Source: Oleomonas cavernae
GTDB taxonomy: Bacteria; Pseudomonadota; Alphaproteobacteria; Zavarziniales; Zavarziniaceae
Assembly: GCF_003590945.1 (NCBI RefSeq)
Contig: NZ_QYUK01000011.1
Span: 1,454,001-1,518,000 of the forward strand
Reading direction: 5' to 3'
Length of the DNA: 64,000 bases
The first letter of the stretch is position 1. Each line of letters begins with the position of its first letter. The notes under the pieces were generated by a model. It did no database searches, was not told where the DNA came from, and saw only the letters and a program-made list of their open reading frames with translations. Positions 35,603 to 45,699 of the stretch are shown piece by piece. A program made the position numbers and the translations under genes.

Positions 35603-37294
35603 TCACCCCGGCAGGCGGATGACCTGGACGTCGGTGACCGGCTTGCGGCCGGTGATGCGGTTGGCGGCGCGGCGGGCGGCCTGGCGGGCGGCTTCGGTCA
35701 AGGAATCGATATCGGTGCGCCCGCGCGGCAAGGCGGCCTTCACCGCCTCGGCGATCTCGGCGGCAAGGTCGCCGTCCTCTTCCTCGGCAAGCCCCGCGAT
35801 CACCACCTCGGGCTCGGTCACGGCCTTGCCCTTCGCATCGACCACCAGGGTGACCACGATGTGGCCGGCGAAGGCCATCTTGCGGCGCGCGACGATCGCC
35901 GGATCGTCGACCTCCACGATCAGGTCGCCGTCCACCGCCAGGCGGCCGGCTTCGACCTCGCCGATGATATCGGGGGCGCCGGGCGCCAGGCGCAGGACAT
36001 CGCCGTTCTTGATGATCGGGGCGTGGCGCACCTGCAGCGTCTTGGCGAAGGCGGCATGCTCGACCAGATGCCGGGGCTCGCCATGCACCGGCACGGAGAT
36101 CTGCGGCCGGACCCAGGCATACATGGCGGCCAGTTCGTCGCGATTGGGATGGCCCGAGACGTGGATGAAATTGCCTTTTTCGGTAATGACCTGGACACCG
36201 GCCGAGGCCAACTGGTTGTGGACGTCGCCCAGCGTCAATTCATTGCCCGGGATGATCTTGGACGAGAAGATGGCGGTATCACCGCGCGTCAGCGAGATGT
36301 GGCGGTGCTCGCCCCGGGCGATGCGGGCCATGGCGCCGCGCGGCTCGCCCTGGCTGCCCGTGCACATGTAGAGCACCTTGTCCTTGGGCAGGTAACCGGC
36401 CTCGTCCTCGCCCAGCACGGGCGGGAAATCGGCCAGGTAGCCGGTTTCCTTGGCCGCCTCGACGACACGGTGCATCGACCGGCCGACCAGCACCAGATGA
36501 CGGTCGGCCTCGGCCGCGGCCACGGCGATCGACGACATGCGGGCGACGTTGGAGGCAAAGGTGGTGACGGCCACCCTGCCCTCCAGCGGGCCGATCAGTT
36601 CGATCAGGCTTTCCCGCACGGCGGCCTCGGAGCCCGAGGTGCCGGGCGAGAAGACATTGGTCGAATCGCAGACCATGGCCAGCACGCCGCTGGTCCCCAG
36701 TTCCTCCAGCCGCTTGCGGTCGGTGGTGGCGCCGACCAGGGGTTCGGGATCGATCTTCCAGTCGCCCGTGTGCAGCACCGTGCCGAAGCCGGTGTGGATG
36801 GCGACCGCATTGGGCTCGGGGATCGAATGGGTCAGGGTGATCAGTTCGCAGGCGAAGGGGCCCAGTTCCACCTTGCCGTTCATGGGCAGGATGTTCAGCT
36901 CGACCTCGCGCTCCAGCCCCGCCTCGGCCAGCTTGCGCCGGACCAGCGCCGCGGTGAAGGGCGTCGCATAGATCGGGCATTGCAGGCGCGACCACAGGTA
37001 GGGCACGGCGCCGATGTGGTCCTCGTGGGCATGGGTCAGCACGATGGCGATCAGGTCGTCGCGCCGGTCTTCGATGAAGGTCGGGTCGGGCAGGATCAGG
37101 TCGATGCCCGGCTGGCGCTCGTCGGCGAAGGTCATGCCCAGGTCCAGCATCAACCACTTGCCGGCGGTGCCGTACAGATTGAGGTTCATGCCGATCTCGC
37201 CCGAGCCGCCCAACGGCACGAACAAAAGCTCATCGGCCTTGGGGCGACGGGTGAACAGCTTGGGTGTCGGGGGTGTCGCGCCGCGCTTGCTCAT
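35603..37294 (-). CDS. rnj: Ribonuclease J
   Basis: A zinc-dependent endo/5-prime-exoribonuclease that matures rRNA and decays mRNA; alphaproteobacteria have it where many other proteobacteria do not. It has 563 residues. The metallo-beta-lactamase core carries HAHEDH in VLTHAHEDHIGAVPYLW and LHTGDWKIDPEP; the beta-CASP domain includes FASNVARMSSIA and SGHPNRDEL; a smaller C-terminal domain follows. The ATG at 37294 overlaps the birA stop (ATGA). The open frame above it is not coding. Confidence 0.95.
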   Translation of the reverse strand: MSKRGATPPTPKLFTRRPKADELLFVPLGGSGEIGMNLNLYGTAGKWLMLDLGMTFADERQPGIDLILPDPTFIEDRRDDLIAIVLTHAHEDHIGAVPYLWSRLQCPIYATPFTAALVRRKLAEAGLEREVELNILPMNGKVELGPFACELITLTHSIPEPNAVAIHTGFGTVLHTGDWKIDPEPLVGATTDRKRLEELGTSGVLAMVCDSTNVFSPGTSGSEAAVRESLIELIGPLEGRVAVTTFASNVARMSSIAVAAAEADRHLVLVGRSMHRVVEAAKETGYLADFPPVLGEDEAGYLPKDKVLYMCTGSQGEPRGAMARIARGEHRHISLTRGDTAIFSSKIIPGNELTLGDVHNQLASAGVQVITEKGNFIHVSGHPNRDELAAMYAWVRPQISVPVHGEPRHLVEHAAFAKTLQVRHAPIIKNGDVLRLAPGAPDIIGEVEAGRLAVDGDLIVEVDDPAIVARRKMAFAGHIVVTLVVDAKGKAVTEPEVVIAGLAEEEDGDLAAEIAEAVKAALPRGRTDIDSLTEAARQAARRAANRITGRKPVTDVQVIRLPG

Positions 37295-38070
37295 GCGGGG
37301 GTGCCGGCGGCGGTGGCGAAGAAGACATCGCCGGCCGTAATCGCGCGCCTGGTGCCGTTGTCGAGTTTCAGGTCCAGGGCGCCCTCGGGTCCCAGCCCGG
37401 CAAAGGTGCCCTCGATCGTCTCGTGGGACAGGCGCACGGTAACCCGCCCGCCCAGGCCGGCCGCGCGGGCAAGCCACGCCTCGCGCAACGGCGCGATACC
37501 GTCGCGTTCCCACTGGGCGATCCAGAAGGACAGGCGCGGGAGAATTGCACGCAACAAATCGGCAGCAGCCACATCAAGACCCAGGGTTGCGGCGACCGAG
37601 GTCGCCGGATAGGGCGTTTCGCCCGGAAAATGGTAGAGGTTCACCCCGGCGCCGATCACCAGGTATTCAAGCCCGCCATCATGGCCGGTCGCGGATTCAA
37701 GCAGAATGCCCGCCACCTTGCGCCCATCCAGCAGCACGTCGTTGGGCCATTTCAGCGCGAAACGCGCACCCTGCCCGGTTACCTGGGCCAGGCCCTCGTG
37801 CAGGGCGATGGCCGTGGCGAAGGAGAGTTCGGCCGCCCGGGCCGGCCCGGTCCTGGGCCGCAGCAGGGTGCTGAAGAACAGATTGCCCTGCGACGAGACC
37901 CAGGGCCGGCCACGGCGACCGCGACCGGCGGTCTGCCGGTCGGCAATCAGCGCGATGTCACCGGGGTCGCCCGCCGCGGCACGGCGGCGGGCTTCCTCGT
38001 TCGTCGAGTCGATCTCGGCGAAGTGGACAACCCGCCAGCCGGCGATACCGGGTCCCTCGGTTCCTGTCAT
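37291..38070 (-). CDS. birA: Biotin--[acetyl-CoA-carboxylase] ligase (no HTH domain)
   Basis: Attaches biotin to the carrier subunit of acetyl-CoA carboxylase. The 259-residue enzyme lacks the N-terminal DNA-binding domain of E. coli BirA and therefore should not be a repressor. Catalytic stretches are [20 protein letters not shown] (biotinyl-AMP loop), LKWPNDVLLDGRKVAGILLE and LVIGAGVNLYHFPGE. It lies 3 bp after the nuoN stop and overlaps rnj, the standard nuoN-birA-rnj order. Confidence 0.94.
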   Translation of the reverse strand: MTGTEGPGIAGWRVVHFAEIDSTNEEARRRAAAGDPGDIALIADRQTAGRGRRGRPWVSSQGNLFFSTLLRPRTGPARAAELSFATAIALHEGLAQVTGQGARFALKWPNDVLLDGRKVAGILLESATGHDGGLEYLVIGAGVNLYHFPGETPYPATSVAATLGLDVAAADLLRAILPRLSFWIAQWERDGIAPLREAWLARAAGLGGRVTVRLSHETIEGTFAGLGPEGALDLKLDNGTRRAITAGDVFFATAAGTPA

Positions 38071-38073
38071 CTC

Positions 38074-39528
38074 TCAGGGCAACAGCGTCTTCGCCGCGGC
38101 ACCCGCCGCGGTGACGAGCGGCCCCGGCGCCACGAAATAGAGCACGGTCAAGACGCCGCTGGCCAGAACGACCAACCGCGAGGCCATCGGGAACGGCGTC
38201 TCGAGGACCCCTGCCGGCGCATCGAAATACATCACCTTCACGATCCGCAGATAGTAGAAGGCGCCGACCACGCTGGCCAGCATGCCGATGACGGCAAGCA
38301 CGAACAGGCCGGACTCGATCGCCGAGATGAAGACATAGAATTTGGCGAAGAAGCCCGCCAGCGGCGGCACGCCGGCCAGCGAGAACATGAAGGCCGCCAG
38401 CACGAAGGCAAGCCACGGATGGCTGCGCGCAAGGCCCGACAGTTCCTCGATCCGCTCGACCGGCTTGCCGTTGCGGCGCATCACCAGCAGGCAGCCGAAG
38501 GTGCCGAGCGTCATCACCAGATAGATCGCCATATAGACCAGGACGCCGCGGATGCCCTGGTCGGTGCCGGCGGCCAGGCCCACCAGGGCATAGCCGACAT
38601 GGCCGATCGAACTGTAGGCCAGTAGTCGCTTCAGGCTGCTCTGGCCGATGGCGGCAAAGGCGCCCAGCAGCATCGAGGCGATGGCGACGAAGACGATGAT
38701 CTGCTGCCATTGGCCCGAGATGGCACCGAAGGGCGTGATCATGGCGCGCAGGAACAGGGCCATGGCGGCGACCTTGGCGGCGGCGGCGAAGAAGGCCGTC
38801 ACCGGCGTCGGCGCGCCCTCGTAGACGTCGGGCGTCCACATGTGGAACGGCACGGCCGAGACCTTGAAGGCGAGCCCCGAGACGATGAACACGATGCCGA
38901 TGATCAGGCCGATGGCCGGCCCATGCTCGCCCGTGTGGGCGAAGCTGGTGGCCAGGTCGTTGAAATTGGTCGTGCCCGAGAAGCCGTAGACCAGCGAGGC
39001 GCCGTAAAGCAGCATGCCGGACGACAAGGCACCCAGGACGAAGTATTTGAGGCCGGCCTCGGTCGAGCGGGCATCGTCGCGCATGAAGGCGGCGAGCACA
39101 TAGAGCGACAGCGACTGGAGTTCGAGCCCGACATAGAGGGTGATGAGATCGTTGGCCGAAATCATCAGCATCATGCCCAGCGTGGCGAGCACGATCAGGA
39201 CCGGAAACTCGAAGCGTTCAGCACCGGCACGGCGCATGAAGTCGAGCGACATCGGGACGGCCAGGGCCGAGCCGATCAGCACCAGCACCTTCATGAAGCT
39301 GCCGAAACCGTCGACCACCACCATGTCGTGGAAACCGAACGCCTTGTCCCCGGCCGTGCCGCAGGCCACCAGGTAGATCGCCGCCAGCAGCAGCACGACC
39401 GAGCCGAAAGCGACCAGCCCCGCGCTGTTGCGGCGATAGGCGCCCAGCACGAGCAGCGCCAGGGCCCCGCCCGCCAGGAACAACTCCGGCAGGATCAGGA
39501 GAAGGTCGCGCGAAAGTTCCGGCGTCAT
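38074..39528 (-). CDS. nuoN: NADH-quinone oxidoreductase subunit N
   Basis: One of three antiporter-like proton-channel subunits in the membrane arm of complex I. It has 484 residues and about 14 helices. Conserved parts are [61 protein letters not shown] (channel Lys) and [19 protein letters not shown]. The ATG at 39528 overlaps the nuoM stop (ATGA). The frame runs open far upstream over nuoM in another phase; that is not coding. Confidence 0.95.
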   Translation of the reverse strand: MTPELSRDLLLILPELFLAGGALALLVLGAYRRNSAGLVAFGSVVLLLAAIYLVACGTAGDKAFGFHDMVVVDGFGSFMKVLVLIGSALAVPMSLDFMRRAGAERFEFPVLIVLATLGMMLMISANDLITLYVGLELQSLSLYVLAAFMRDDARSTEAGLKYFVLGALSSGMLLYGASLVYGFSGTTNFNDLATSFAHTGEHGPAIGLIIGIVFIVSGLAFKVSAVPFHMWTPDVYEGAPTPVTAFFAAAAKVAAMALFLRAMITPFGAISGQWQQIIVFVAIASMLLGAFAAIGQSSLKRLLAYSSIGHVGYALVGLAAGTDQGIRGVLVYMAIYLVMTLGTFGCLLVMRRNGKPVERIEELSGLARSHPWLAFVLAAFMFSLAGVPPLAGFFAKFYVFISAIESGLFVLAVIGMLASVVGAFYYLRIVKVMYFDAPAGVLETPFPMASRLVVLASGVLTVLYFVAPGPLVTAAGAAAKTLLP

Positions 39529-41087
39529 TGCTGCGTCGTCCCGTGAGGCTCGGCCGGTTCGGCGGCCGGCGCCGCCGGCGTCGCCGGGGCAGCCGCCACC
39601 ATCTTGGCGCGGGCGTTCGTGATCAGGTTCTGGACCGAGACATCGGTCGCGCTGGTGAAATAGGTCGGGTGAATGCCGATCCAGATCGCCGTGACCATCA
39701 GCGGCAGGAAGGTGATCTTCTCGCGCCAATTGAGGTCGACGATATCCTGCAGGTCGGCATGGACCAGTTCGCCGAAGATCACCCGGCGATAGAGGTACAG
39801 CGAATAGGCCGCCCCCAGCACCAGGCCCGTGGTCGCCAGGAAGGCGGCCAGCGTGTCGGCCCGGAAAGTGCCGGTCAGGATCATGAATTCGCCGACGAAG
39901 CCCGAGGTGCCCGGCAGGCCCACGGTCGCCATGGTGAACAGCATGAAGACGAAGGCATAGACCGGCATCCGGTTCACCAGGCCGCCGTAACGGGCGATCT
40001 CGCGCGTGTGCATGCGGTCGTAGACCACGCCCACGCACAAGAACAAGGCGCCCGAGACGATGCCATGGCTGACCATCTGGATGATCGCCCCCTGCAGGCC
40101 CTGCTCGGTGAAGGTGAACGTGCCCATCGTGATGAAGCCCATGTGGGCGACCGACGAATAGGCGATCAGCTTCTTCATGTCCTCCTGCACGAGGGCCACG
40201 AGCGAGGTGTAGATGATGGCGACGATCGACAGGCCGAACATCAGCGGCGTGAAATAGACCGAGGCATCCGGGAACATCGGGATCGAGAACCGGATGAAAC
40301 CATAGCCGCCCATCTTCAAGAGCACGCCGGCCAGGATCACCGAACCCGCCGTCGGCGCCTCCACGTGGGCGTCGGGCAACCAGGTATGCACCGGCCACAT
40401 CGGCACCTTCACCGCGAAGGAGGCGAAGAAGGCCAGCCACAGCCAATTCTGCATGCCGACCGGAAACGGATAAGCGATCAGGGTGGGCACGTCGGTGGTG
40501 CCGGCGGTCAGATAGATCGCGATGATCGCGAGCAGCATCAGGACCGAGCCGAGCAGCGTGAACAGGAAGAACTTGAAGGTCGCGTAGATGCGCCGCGCCC
40601 CGCCCCAGATGCCGATGATCAGGAACATCGGGATCAGGCCGGCCTCGAAGAACAGGTAGAACAGCACCATGTCGAGGGCGCAGAACACGCCGATCATCAG
40701 CGTCTCGAGCACCAGGAACGCGACCATGTATTCCTTCACCCGCCGGTCGATGACATCGGAGGCGAGGATGCACAGCGGCATCAGGAACGTGGTCAGCAGC
40801 ACGAACAGGATCGAGATGCCGTCGACACCCATGTGGTAGGTGATCGAGTCGCCGATCCAGGCGTGCTTCTCGACGAACTGGAACGCCGCCGTGCCGTTGT
40901 CGAACCCGGCCCACAGCACCAGCGAGACCAGGAAGGTCACGACCGTGGTCAGCAGGGCGATGGTGCGGATATTGCGCTCCGCCGCCTCGCCCTCGCCCCG
41001 GACGAGGAGGATCAGCGCCGCCCCGACGAGCGGCAGGAAAGTGATGACCGAAAGTATCGGCCAGCCCTGGGCCAGGTCCGCGATCAT
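39525..41087 (-). CDS. nuoM: NADH-quinone oxidoreductase subunit M
   Basis: Antiporter-like proton-channel subunit of complex I; 520 residues, about 14 helices. Conserved segments include [20 protein letters not shown] (the channel Glu region), [20 protein letters not shown], and [19 protein letters not shown]. The C-terminus ends in an Ala/Pro/Glu-rich tail ([17 protein letters not shown]) longer than in many homologues. The ATG overlaps the nuoL stop (ATGA) and its stop overlaps nuoN. Confidence 0.95.
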   Translation of the reverse strand: MIADLAQGWPILSVITFLPLVGAALILLVRGEGEAAERNIRTIALLTTVVTFLVSLVLWAGFDNGTAAFQFVEKHAWIGDSITYHMGVDGISILFVLLTTFLMPLCILASDVIDRRVKEYMVAFLVLETLMIGVFCALDMVLFYLFFEAGLIPMFLIIGIWGGARRIYATFKFFLFTLLGSVLMLLAIIAIYLTAGTTDVPTLIAYPFPVGMQNWLWLAFFASFAVKVPMWPVHTWLPDAHVEAPTAGSVILAGVLLKMGGYGFIRFSIPMFPDASVYFTPLMFGLSIVAIIYTSLVALVQEDMKKLIAYSSVAHMGFITMGTFTFTEQGLQGAIIQMVSHGIVSGALFLCVGVVYDRMHTREIARYGGLVNRMPVYAFVFMLFTMATVGLPGTSGFVGEFMILTGTFRADTLAAFLATTGLVLGAAYSLYLYRRVIFGELVHADLQDIVDLNWREKITFLPLMVTAIWIGIHPTYFTSATDVSVQNLITNARAKMVAAAPATPAAPAAEPAEPHGTTQQ

Positions 41088-43063
41088 GGCGTCACGCCTA
41101 TCCGATAGACATACCAGGAAACAAGAGCCGCCACGCCGATCAGCATGGCGAAGGCATAGTGATAGACGAAGCCGGATTGCAGCTTGACCGCCCGCCGGGC
41201 GATGTCCAGCACCCGCGCCGAGATGCCGTCAGGCCCCAGCCCGTCGATGATCCGGCCATCGCCACCCTTCCACAGCAGCCGGCCGATGGCCTTGGCCGGA
41301 CGCACGAAGAGGAGGTCGTAGAGCTCGTCGAAGTACCACTTGTTCAGCAGGAACGCGTAGAGTTCCTTGTGGGTCTGGGCCAGCGCCGCCGGCCACTTGG
41401 GCCTGGCGATGTAGAACACCCAGGCCAGGAAGATGCCGAAGACGCTGAGGACCAGCGGCAGCAGCGCCGCCCATTCGGGAATGTGGTGCGCCTCTTCCAG
41501 GACCTTGTTGGTCTCGGCGACAAAGATCGCCCCGCCCCAGAAGGCCTCGCGGTGATGGCCGACGAAATCGTCGAAGAAGATGATGCCGGCCGCCGCCGCG
41601 CCTAGCGCCAGCACGATCAGCGGGATGGTCATCACCAGCGGGCTCTCGTGCGGGGTATGAGCATGGCCGTGATCGCCGTGGCCATGGTCACCATGGCCGT
41701 GGCCATGGCCCCAGCGGGCTTCGCCGTGGAAGGTCATGAACAGCAGGCGCCAGGAATAGAAGGCCGTCATCATGGCCGCCAGCGTCCCAAGGATATAGGC
41801 ATAGGTGCCCACCCCGGTATGCGCGGCGAAGGCAACCTCGAGGATCGTGTCCTTGGAGTAGTAGCCGGCGAACAGCGGGATGCCGGCCAGGGCCAGGTTG
41901 CCGATCCACATCAGGGCGTAGGTCAGCTTGATGTGGCGCCACAGCCCGCCCATGTTGCGCATGTCCTGCTCGTGGTGCATGGCATGGATGACCGAGCCGG
42001 CGCCCAGGAACAGCAGCGCCTTGAAGAAGGCATGGGTGAACAGGTGGAAGATCGACGCCTCGTAGGCGCCGACGCCGGCGGCGAAGAACATGTAGCCGAG
42101 CTGCGAACAGGTCGAATAGGCGATCACGCGCTTGATGTCGTTCTGCACCAGGCCGACGGTCGCCGCGAAGAAGGCGGTCGAGGCCCCGACGATGGTGACG
42201 ACCTCGAGTGCCACCGGCGCATGTTCGAACAGGGGCGAGCAGCGGGCGACCAGGAAGACGCCCGCAGTCACCATGGTCGCGGCATGGATCAGGGCCGAGA
42301 CCGGGGTCGGGCCTTCCATCGCATCCGGCAGCCAGGTGTGCAGGCCGAGCTGCGCCGACTTGCCCATGCAGCCCACGAACAGCAGCAGGCAGATGGTGGT
42401 GAGAATATCGACGTCGTAGCCGAGGAAGTTGAAGGTCTTGCCCGTTTCGCCCGCCGCGGCCGCGAACACCGTGTCGAACGAGACCGAGTTGAAGACGAAG
42501 AAGATGGCGAAGATGCCCAGGGCAAAGCCGAAGTCGCCCACGCGGTTGACCACGAAGGCCTTGATCGCGGCGGCATTGGCCGAGGGCTTCTTGTACCAGA
42601 AGCCGATCAGCAGGTAGGAGGCGAGACCCACCCCTTCCCAGCCGAAGAAGACCTGCACGAAATTGTCGGCGGTCACCAGCATCAGCATGGCGAAGGTGAA
42701 TAGCGACAGATAGGCCTGGAAGCGCGGGATATGCGGATCCTCTTCCATGTAGCCGGCCGAATAGATGTGCACCAGCGACGAGACCGTATTGACCACGACC
42801 AGCATCACCGCGGTCAGCGCATCGATGCGGAACGCCCACTCGACCTCGAGCGAGCCCGAGAGCATCCAGGTGAAGAGGTGGACCTTCAGCGGCTCGTCCG
42901 TGGCGTGCCCGGTCGCCTGGAAGAAGGTGATCCAGGACAGGACCGCGGCGACCACGAGGAAGCCCGAGGTGATGACCTGCGCCCCGCGGTTGCCGAGCCG
43001 GCGACCGAAGAAGCCGACGATGATGGCCCCCAGCAGGGGCAGGAAGACGATGGCTGCGATCAT
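41084..43063 (-). CDS. nuoL: NADH-quinone oxidoreductase subunit L
   Basis: The distal antiporter-like subunit of complex I, with the long lateral helix that braces the proton channels; 659 residues. Conserved parts are [40 protein letters not shown] and [20 protein letters not shown] histidine-rich loop (about residues 450-470: [17 protein letters not shown]) sits between two helices before TPHESPLV. It begins 4 bp after the nuoK stop. Confidence 0.96.
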   Translation of the reverse strand: MIAAIVFLPLLGAIIVGFFGRRLGNRGAQVITSGFLVVAAVLSWITFFQATGHATDEPLKVHLFTWMLSGSLEVEWAFRIDALTAVMLVVVNTVSSLVHIYSAGYMEEDPHIPRFQAYLSLFTFAMLMLVTADNFVQVFFGWEGVGLASYLLIGFWYKKPSANAAAIKAFVVNRVGDFGFALGIFAIFFVFNSVSFDTVFAAAAGETGKTFNFLGYDVDILTTICLLLFVGCMGKSAQLGLHTWLPDAMEGPTPVSALIHAATMVTAGVFLVARCSPLFEHAPVALEVVTIVGASTAFFAATVGLVQNDIKRVIAYSTCSQLGYMFFAAGVGAYEASIFHLFTHAFFKALLFLGAGSVIHAMHHEQDMRNMGGLWRHIKLTYALMWIGNLALAGIPLFAGYYSKDTILEVAFAAHTGVGTYAYILGTLAAMMTAFYSWRLLFMTFHGEARWGHGHGHGDHGHGDHGHAHTPHESPLVMTIPLIVLALGAAAAGIIFFDDFVGHHREAFWGGAIFVAETNKVLEEAHHIPEWAALLPLVLSVFGIFLAWVFYIARPKWPAALAQTHKELYAFLLNKWYFDELYDLLFVRPAKAIGRLLWKGGDGRIIDGLGPDGISARVLDIARRAVKLQSGFVYHYAFAMLIGVAALVSWYVYRIGVTP

Positions 43064-43067
43064 CCCG

Positions 43068-43376
43068 TCAGCCCTTCATGAGGTTGATATCCTCGACCGC
43101 GATCGAGCCGCGGTTTCGGATGTAGATGACAAGGATGGCCAGGCCGATCGCCGCTTCGCCCGCGGCCACGGTCAGGATGATCAGGGCGAAGACCTGACCG
43201 GCCAGATCGTGGAGGAAGCTGGAGAAGGCGACGAGGTTGAGGTTCACCGCCAGCAGCATCAGTTCGATCGACATCAGGATGATGATGACGTTCTTCCGGT
43301 TCAGGAAGATGCCGAACACCCCGATGGTGAACAGGATCGCCGCGACAGTCAGGTAGTGACCGAGTCCGATCTCCAT
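43068..43376 (-). CDS. nuoK: NADH-quinone oxidoreductase subunit K
   Basis: Small membrane subunit of complex I with three helices, 102 residues. It carries the two conserved Glu residues of the central charge relay, in [19 protein letters not shown] and [21 protein letters not shown]. It starts 2 bp after nuoJ and ends just before nuoL, within the nuo operon. Confidence 0.95.
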   Translation of the reverse strand: MEIGLGHYLTVAAILFTIGVFGIFLNRKNVIIILMSIELMLLAVNLNLVAFSSFLHDLAGQVFALIILTVAAGEAAIGLAILVIYIRNRGSIAVEDINLMKG

Positions 43377-43378
43377 CG

Positions 43379-43993
43379 TCAGATCCCCTGCCCCGGCTTG
43401 ACTTGCTTGACCTCGACGGCCGTCTGCATGGTGCGGTTGACCTGGGTCGAGATGACCTGGCGCCGCACGCCCGGGCGGTCGCGCAGGGTCAGCACGATCG
43501 CCCCGATCATGGCCACCAGCAGGATCGCGCCCGAGGCCTGGAACGGCAGCAGATACTGGGTATAGAGGATGCGGCCCAGGGCATCGGTATTGGTGATCTG
43601 GGCCAGTTCGGGTGCGCGCGCCGCCGCCACCCCGGCCGCCGAGGGCAGGATGGTCCAGGAGCCGACCACCATCACCAGTTCGACCAGCAGGATCAGCCCG
43701 ACCAGCCCGCCGATCGGCAGGTATTGCAGGAAGCCCTGGCGCAGTTCGACGAAGTTGACGTCCAGCATCATGACGACGAACAGGAACAGCACGGCGACCG
43801 CGCCGACATAGACGATGACCAGGATCATCGACAGGAATTCGGCCCCCAGCAGCAGGAACAGGCCCGCCGAGTTGAAGAAGGCCAGGATCAGGAACAGCAC
43901 GGAATGAACCGGGTTACGCGACGAGATCACCATCACGGCCGAGGCCACGGTGATCGACGCGAACAGGTAGAAGACGAGGGTCTGAAGGGTCAC
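43379..43993 (-). CDS. nuoJ: NADH-quinone oxidoreductase subunit J
   Basis: Membrane subunit of complex I at the junction with the quinone module; 204 residues, five helices. Typical stretches are [40 protein letters not shown] (the helix that rotates in the catalytic cycle) and [12 protein letters not shown]. It lies 12 bp after nuoI. The C-terminal 30 residues are soluble and variable. Confidence 0.94.
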   Translation of the reverse strand: MTLQTLVFYLFASITVASAVMVISSRNPVHSVLFLILAFFNSAGLFLLLGAEFLSMILVIVYVGAVAVLFLFVVMMLDVNFVELRQGFLQYLPIGGLVGLILLVELVMVVGSWTILPSAAGVAAARAPELAQITNTDALGRILYTQYLLPFQASGAILLVAMIGAIVLTLRDRPGVRRQVISTQVNRTMQTAVEVKQVKPGQGI

Positions 43994-44005
43994 GAACCTG
44001 CCTCC

Positions 44006-44494
44006 TTACCGGTAAGGCGCGTCGGCGGCGAGGTTCGCCGCGATCTCGCGCTCCCACCGGTCGCCGTTCGCGAGCAGCTTTTCCTTGTTGTACATCAGCT
44101 CCTCGCGGGTTTCGGTCGCGAACTCGAAGTTCGGGCCCTCGACGATGGCATCCACCGGGCAGGCTTCCTGGCAGAAGCCGCAGTAGATGCACTTCGTCAT
44201 GTCGATGTCGTAGCGGGTGGTGCGGCGGCTGCCGTCGTCCCGCGGTTCGGCCTCGATGGTGATGGCCTGGGCGGGGCAGATCGCCTCGCACAGCTTGCAG
44301 GCGATGCAGCGTTCTTCCCCGTTGGGATAGCGGCGCAACACATGCTCGCCCCGGAAGCGCGGGCTGAGCCTGCCCTTTTCGTAAGGGTAGTTGATCGTCG
44401 CCTTCTTCTTGAAGGAATAGCTGAAGGTCAGCAGCATTCCCCTGACCAGTTCGGTCAGCAGGAAGGCCCGGGCAGTACGGTCGAGGAAAGCCAT
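44006..44494 (-). CDS. nuoI: NADH-quinone oxidoreductase subunit I
   Basis: The ferredoxin-like subunit that carries clusters N6a and N6b to the quinone site; 162 residues. Two 4Fe-4S motifs are intact: [12 protein letters not shown] and [12 protein letters not shown]. The family N-terminal helix [20 protein letters not shown] is present. The ATG is at 44494; the frame is open upstream over nuoH but in another phase. It starts 11 bp after nuoH. Confidence 0.96.
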   Translation of the reverse strand: MAFLDRTARAFLLTELVRGMLLTFSYSFKKKATINYPYEKGRLSPRFRGEHVLRRYPNGEERCIACKLCEAICPAQAITIEAEPRDDGSRRTTRYDIDMTKCIYCGFCQEACPVDAIVEGPNFEFATETREELMYNKEKLLANGDRWEREIAANLAADAPYR

Positions 44495-44505
44495 GCAGCT
44501 TCTCC

Positions 44506-45510
44506 TTAGCCCTTGATTGGCAGCCAGCCGAAGCTGACCAGGACGCCGGCGGTCAACACCAGCCAGAACAGCGAGAACGGCAGGAACACCTTCCAGCCCA
44601 GGCGCATCAACTGGTCGTAGCGATAGCGCGGCACGGTCGCCTTGACCCAGCAGAAGGTGAACAGCACCACGAAGGTCTTGGCGAAGAACCAGATCGGCCC
44701 CGGGATCCAGTCGAGCAGGCCGAACAGCGAGATCGGCTGCCAGCCCCCTAAGAACAGCACGGCGGTCATGGCACTCATCAGGATCATGTTGCCGTATTCG
44801 CCCAGCATGAACAGGGCGAAGGCCATGGACGAGTATTCGATCTGGTAGCCCGCCACCAGTTCCGACTCCGCTTCCGGCAGGTCGAACGGGGGGCGGTTGG
44901 TCTCGGCCAGGGCCGAAATGAAGAAGACCACGAACATCGGCAGCAGGGGAATGGCGAACCAGACGTTCTCCTGCGCCTTGACGATGTCGTTGAGATTCAG
45001 CGAGCCGACGCACAGCAGCACGCTGACGATGACGAAACCGATCGAGACCTCGTAGGACACCATTTGCGCCGCCGAGCGCAGGCCGCCCAGGAACGGGTAT
45101 TTCGAATTGGAGGCCCAGCCGCCCATGATGATGCCGTAGACGCCCAGCGACGAGATCGCGAACAGGTACAAGACACCCACATTGATGTCGGCGAGCACCA
45201 GGCCGTCGCCGAACGGGATCACCGCCCAGGCGATCAGCGCCAGGGTGAAGGTGAGCACCGGCGCGATCAGGAACACGCCCTTGTTGGCGCCCGCCGGGAC
45301 GATGGTTTCCTTGAACAGCAGCTTCAGGCCGTCGGCGAAGGGCTGCAGCAGGCCGAAGGGGCCGACCACGTTGGGGCCGCGGCGCAACTGCATCATCGCC
45401 CAGACCTTGCGATCGAGCAGCGTGGTGAAGGCCACGGCGACCAGCAACGGGAGGACGATCGCGAAGATCTTCGCGAGGATGATCAGAAACTCGAGCAGCA
45501 TTTGGTTCAT
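44506..45510 (-). CDS. nuoH: NADH-quinone oxidoreductase subunit H
   Basis: The membrane subunit that forms most of the quinone chamber with NuoB and NuoD; 334 residues, eight helices. Conserved segments are [20 protein letters not shown]-like [39 protein letters not shown], the acidic loop [20 protein letters not shown], and [18 protein letters not shown]. It starts 33 bp after the small ORF at 45544-45699. Confidence 0.96.
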   Translation of the reverse strand: MNQMLLEFLIILAKIFAIVLPLLVAVAFTTLLDRKVWAMMQLRRGPNVVGPFGLLQPFADGLKLLFKETIVPAGANKGVFLIAPVLTFTLALIAWAVIPFGDGLVLADINVGVLYLFAISSLGVYGIIMGGWASNSKYPFLGGLRSAAQMVSYEVSIGFVIVSVLLCVGSLNLNDIVKAQENVWFAIPLLPMFVVFFISALAETNRPPFDLPEAESELVAGYQIEYSSMAFALFMLGEYGNMILMSAMTAVLFLGGWQPISLFGLLDWIPGPIWFFAKTFVVLFTFCWVKATVPRYRYDQLMRLGWKVFLPFSLFWLVLTAGVLVSFGWLPIKG

Positions 45511-45543
45511 GGCATTCGCCTCGACACGGGGTCCGCTCCTGCC

Positions 45544-45699
45544 TTACGCCCCGACCGGCGCGTATTTCGCACCGATCTCGCGCCAGATCAGCGCCGCCAC
45601 GGTCACGATCGCGGCCATGACCAGCGGCAGCAGCACACCCATCACCTCGGCAGACAGGGCAATCAGCGGCAGGACCGCTTCGGTAATCAGGTTAACCAT
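45544..45699 (-). CDS. 51-residue single-helix membrane protein inside the nuo operon
   Basis: A short ORF fills the nuoG-nuoH gap. The ATG at 45699 overlaps the nuoG end by 8 bp, and the TAA at 45544 lies 33 bp before nuoH. The product begins [20 protein letters not shown], continues with a long hydrophobic stretch (about 8-41, [17 protein letters not shown]) and ends [12 protein letters not shown]. The tight fit between two nuo genes and its membrane character support a real gene. It is not one of the 14 standard subunits. It could be an accessory or assembly protein; I know of no characterised homologue. Confidence 0.65.
   Translation of the reverse strand: MVNLITEAVLPLIALSAEVMGVLLPLVMAAIVTVAALIWREIGAKYAPVGA

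Noticed and set aside
41640-41720. CATGGCC-type short repeats in nuoL as a minisatellite or CRISPR-like array
   Set aside because: They simply encode the His/Gly/Asp loop of NuoL; no spacers and no cas genes are present in the window.
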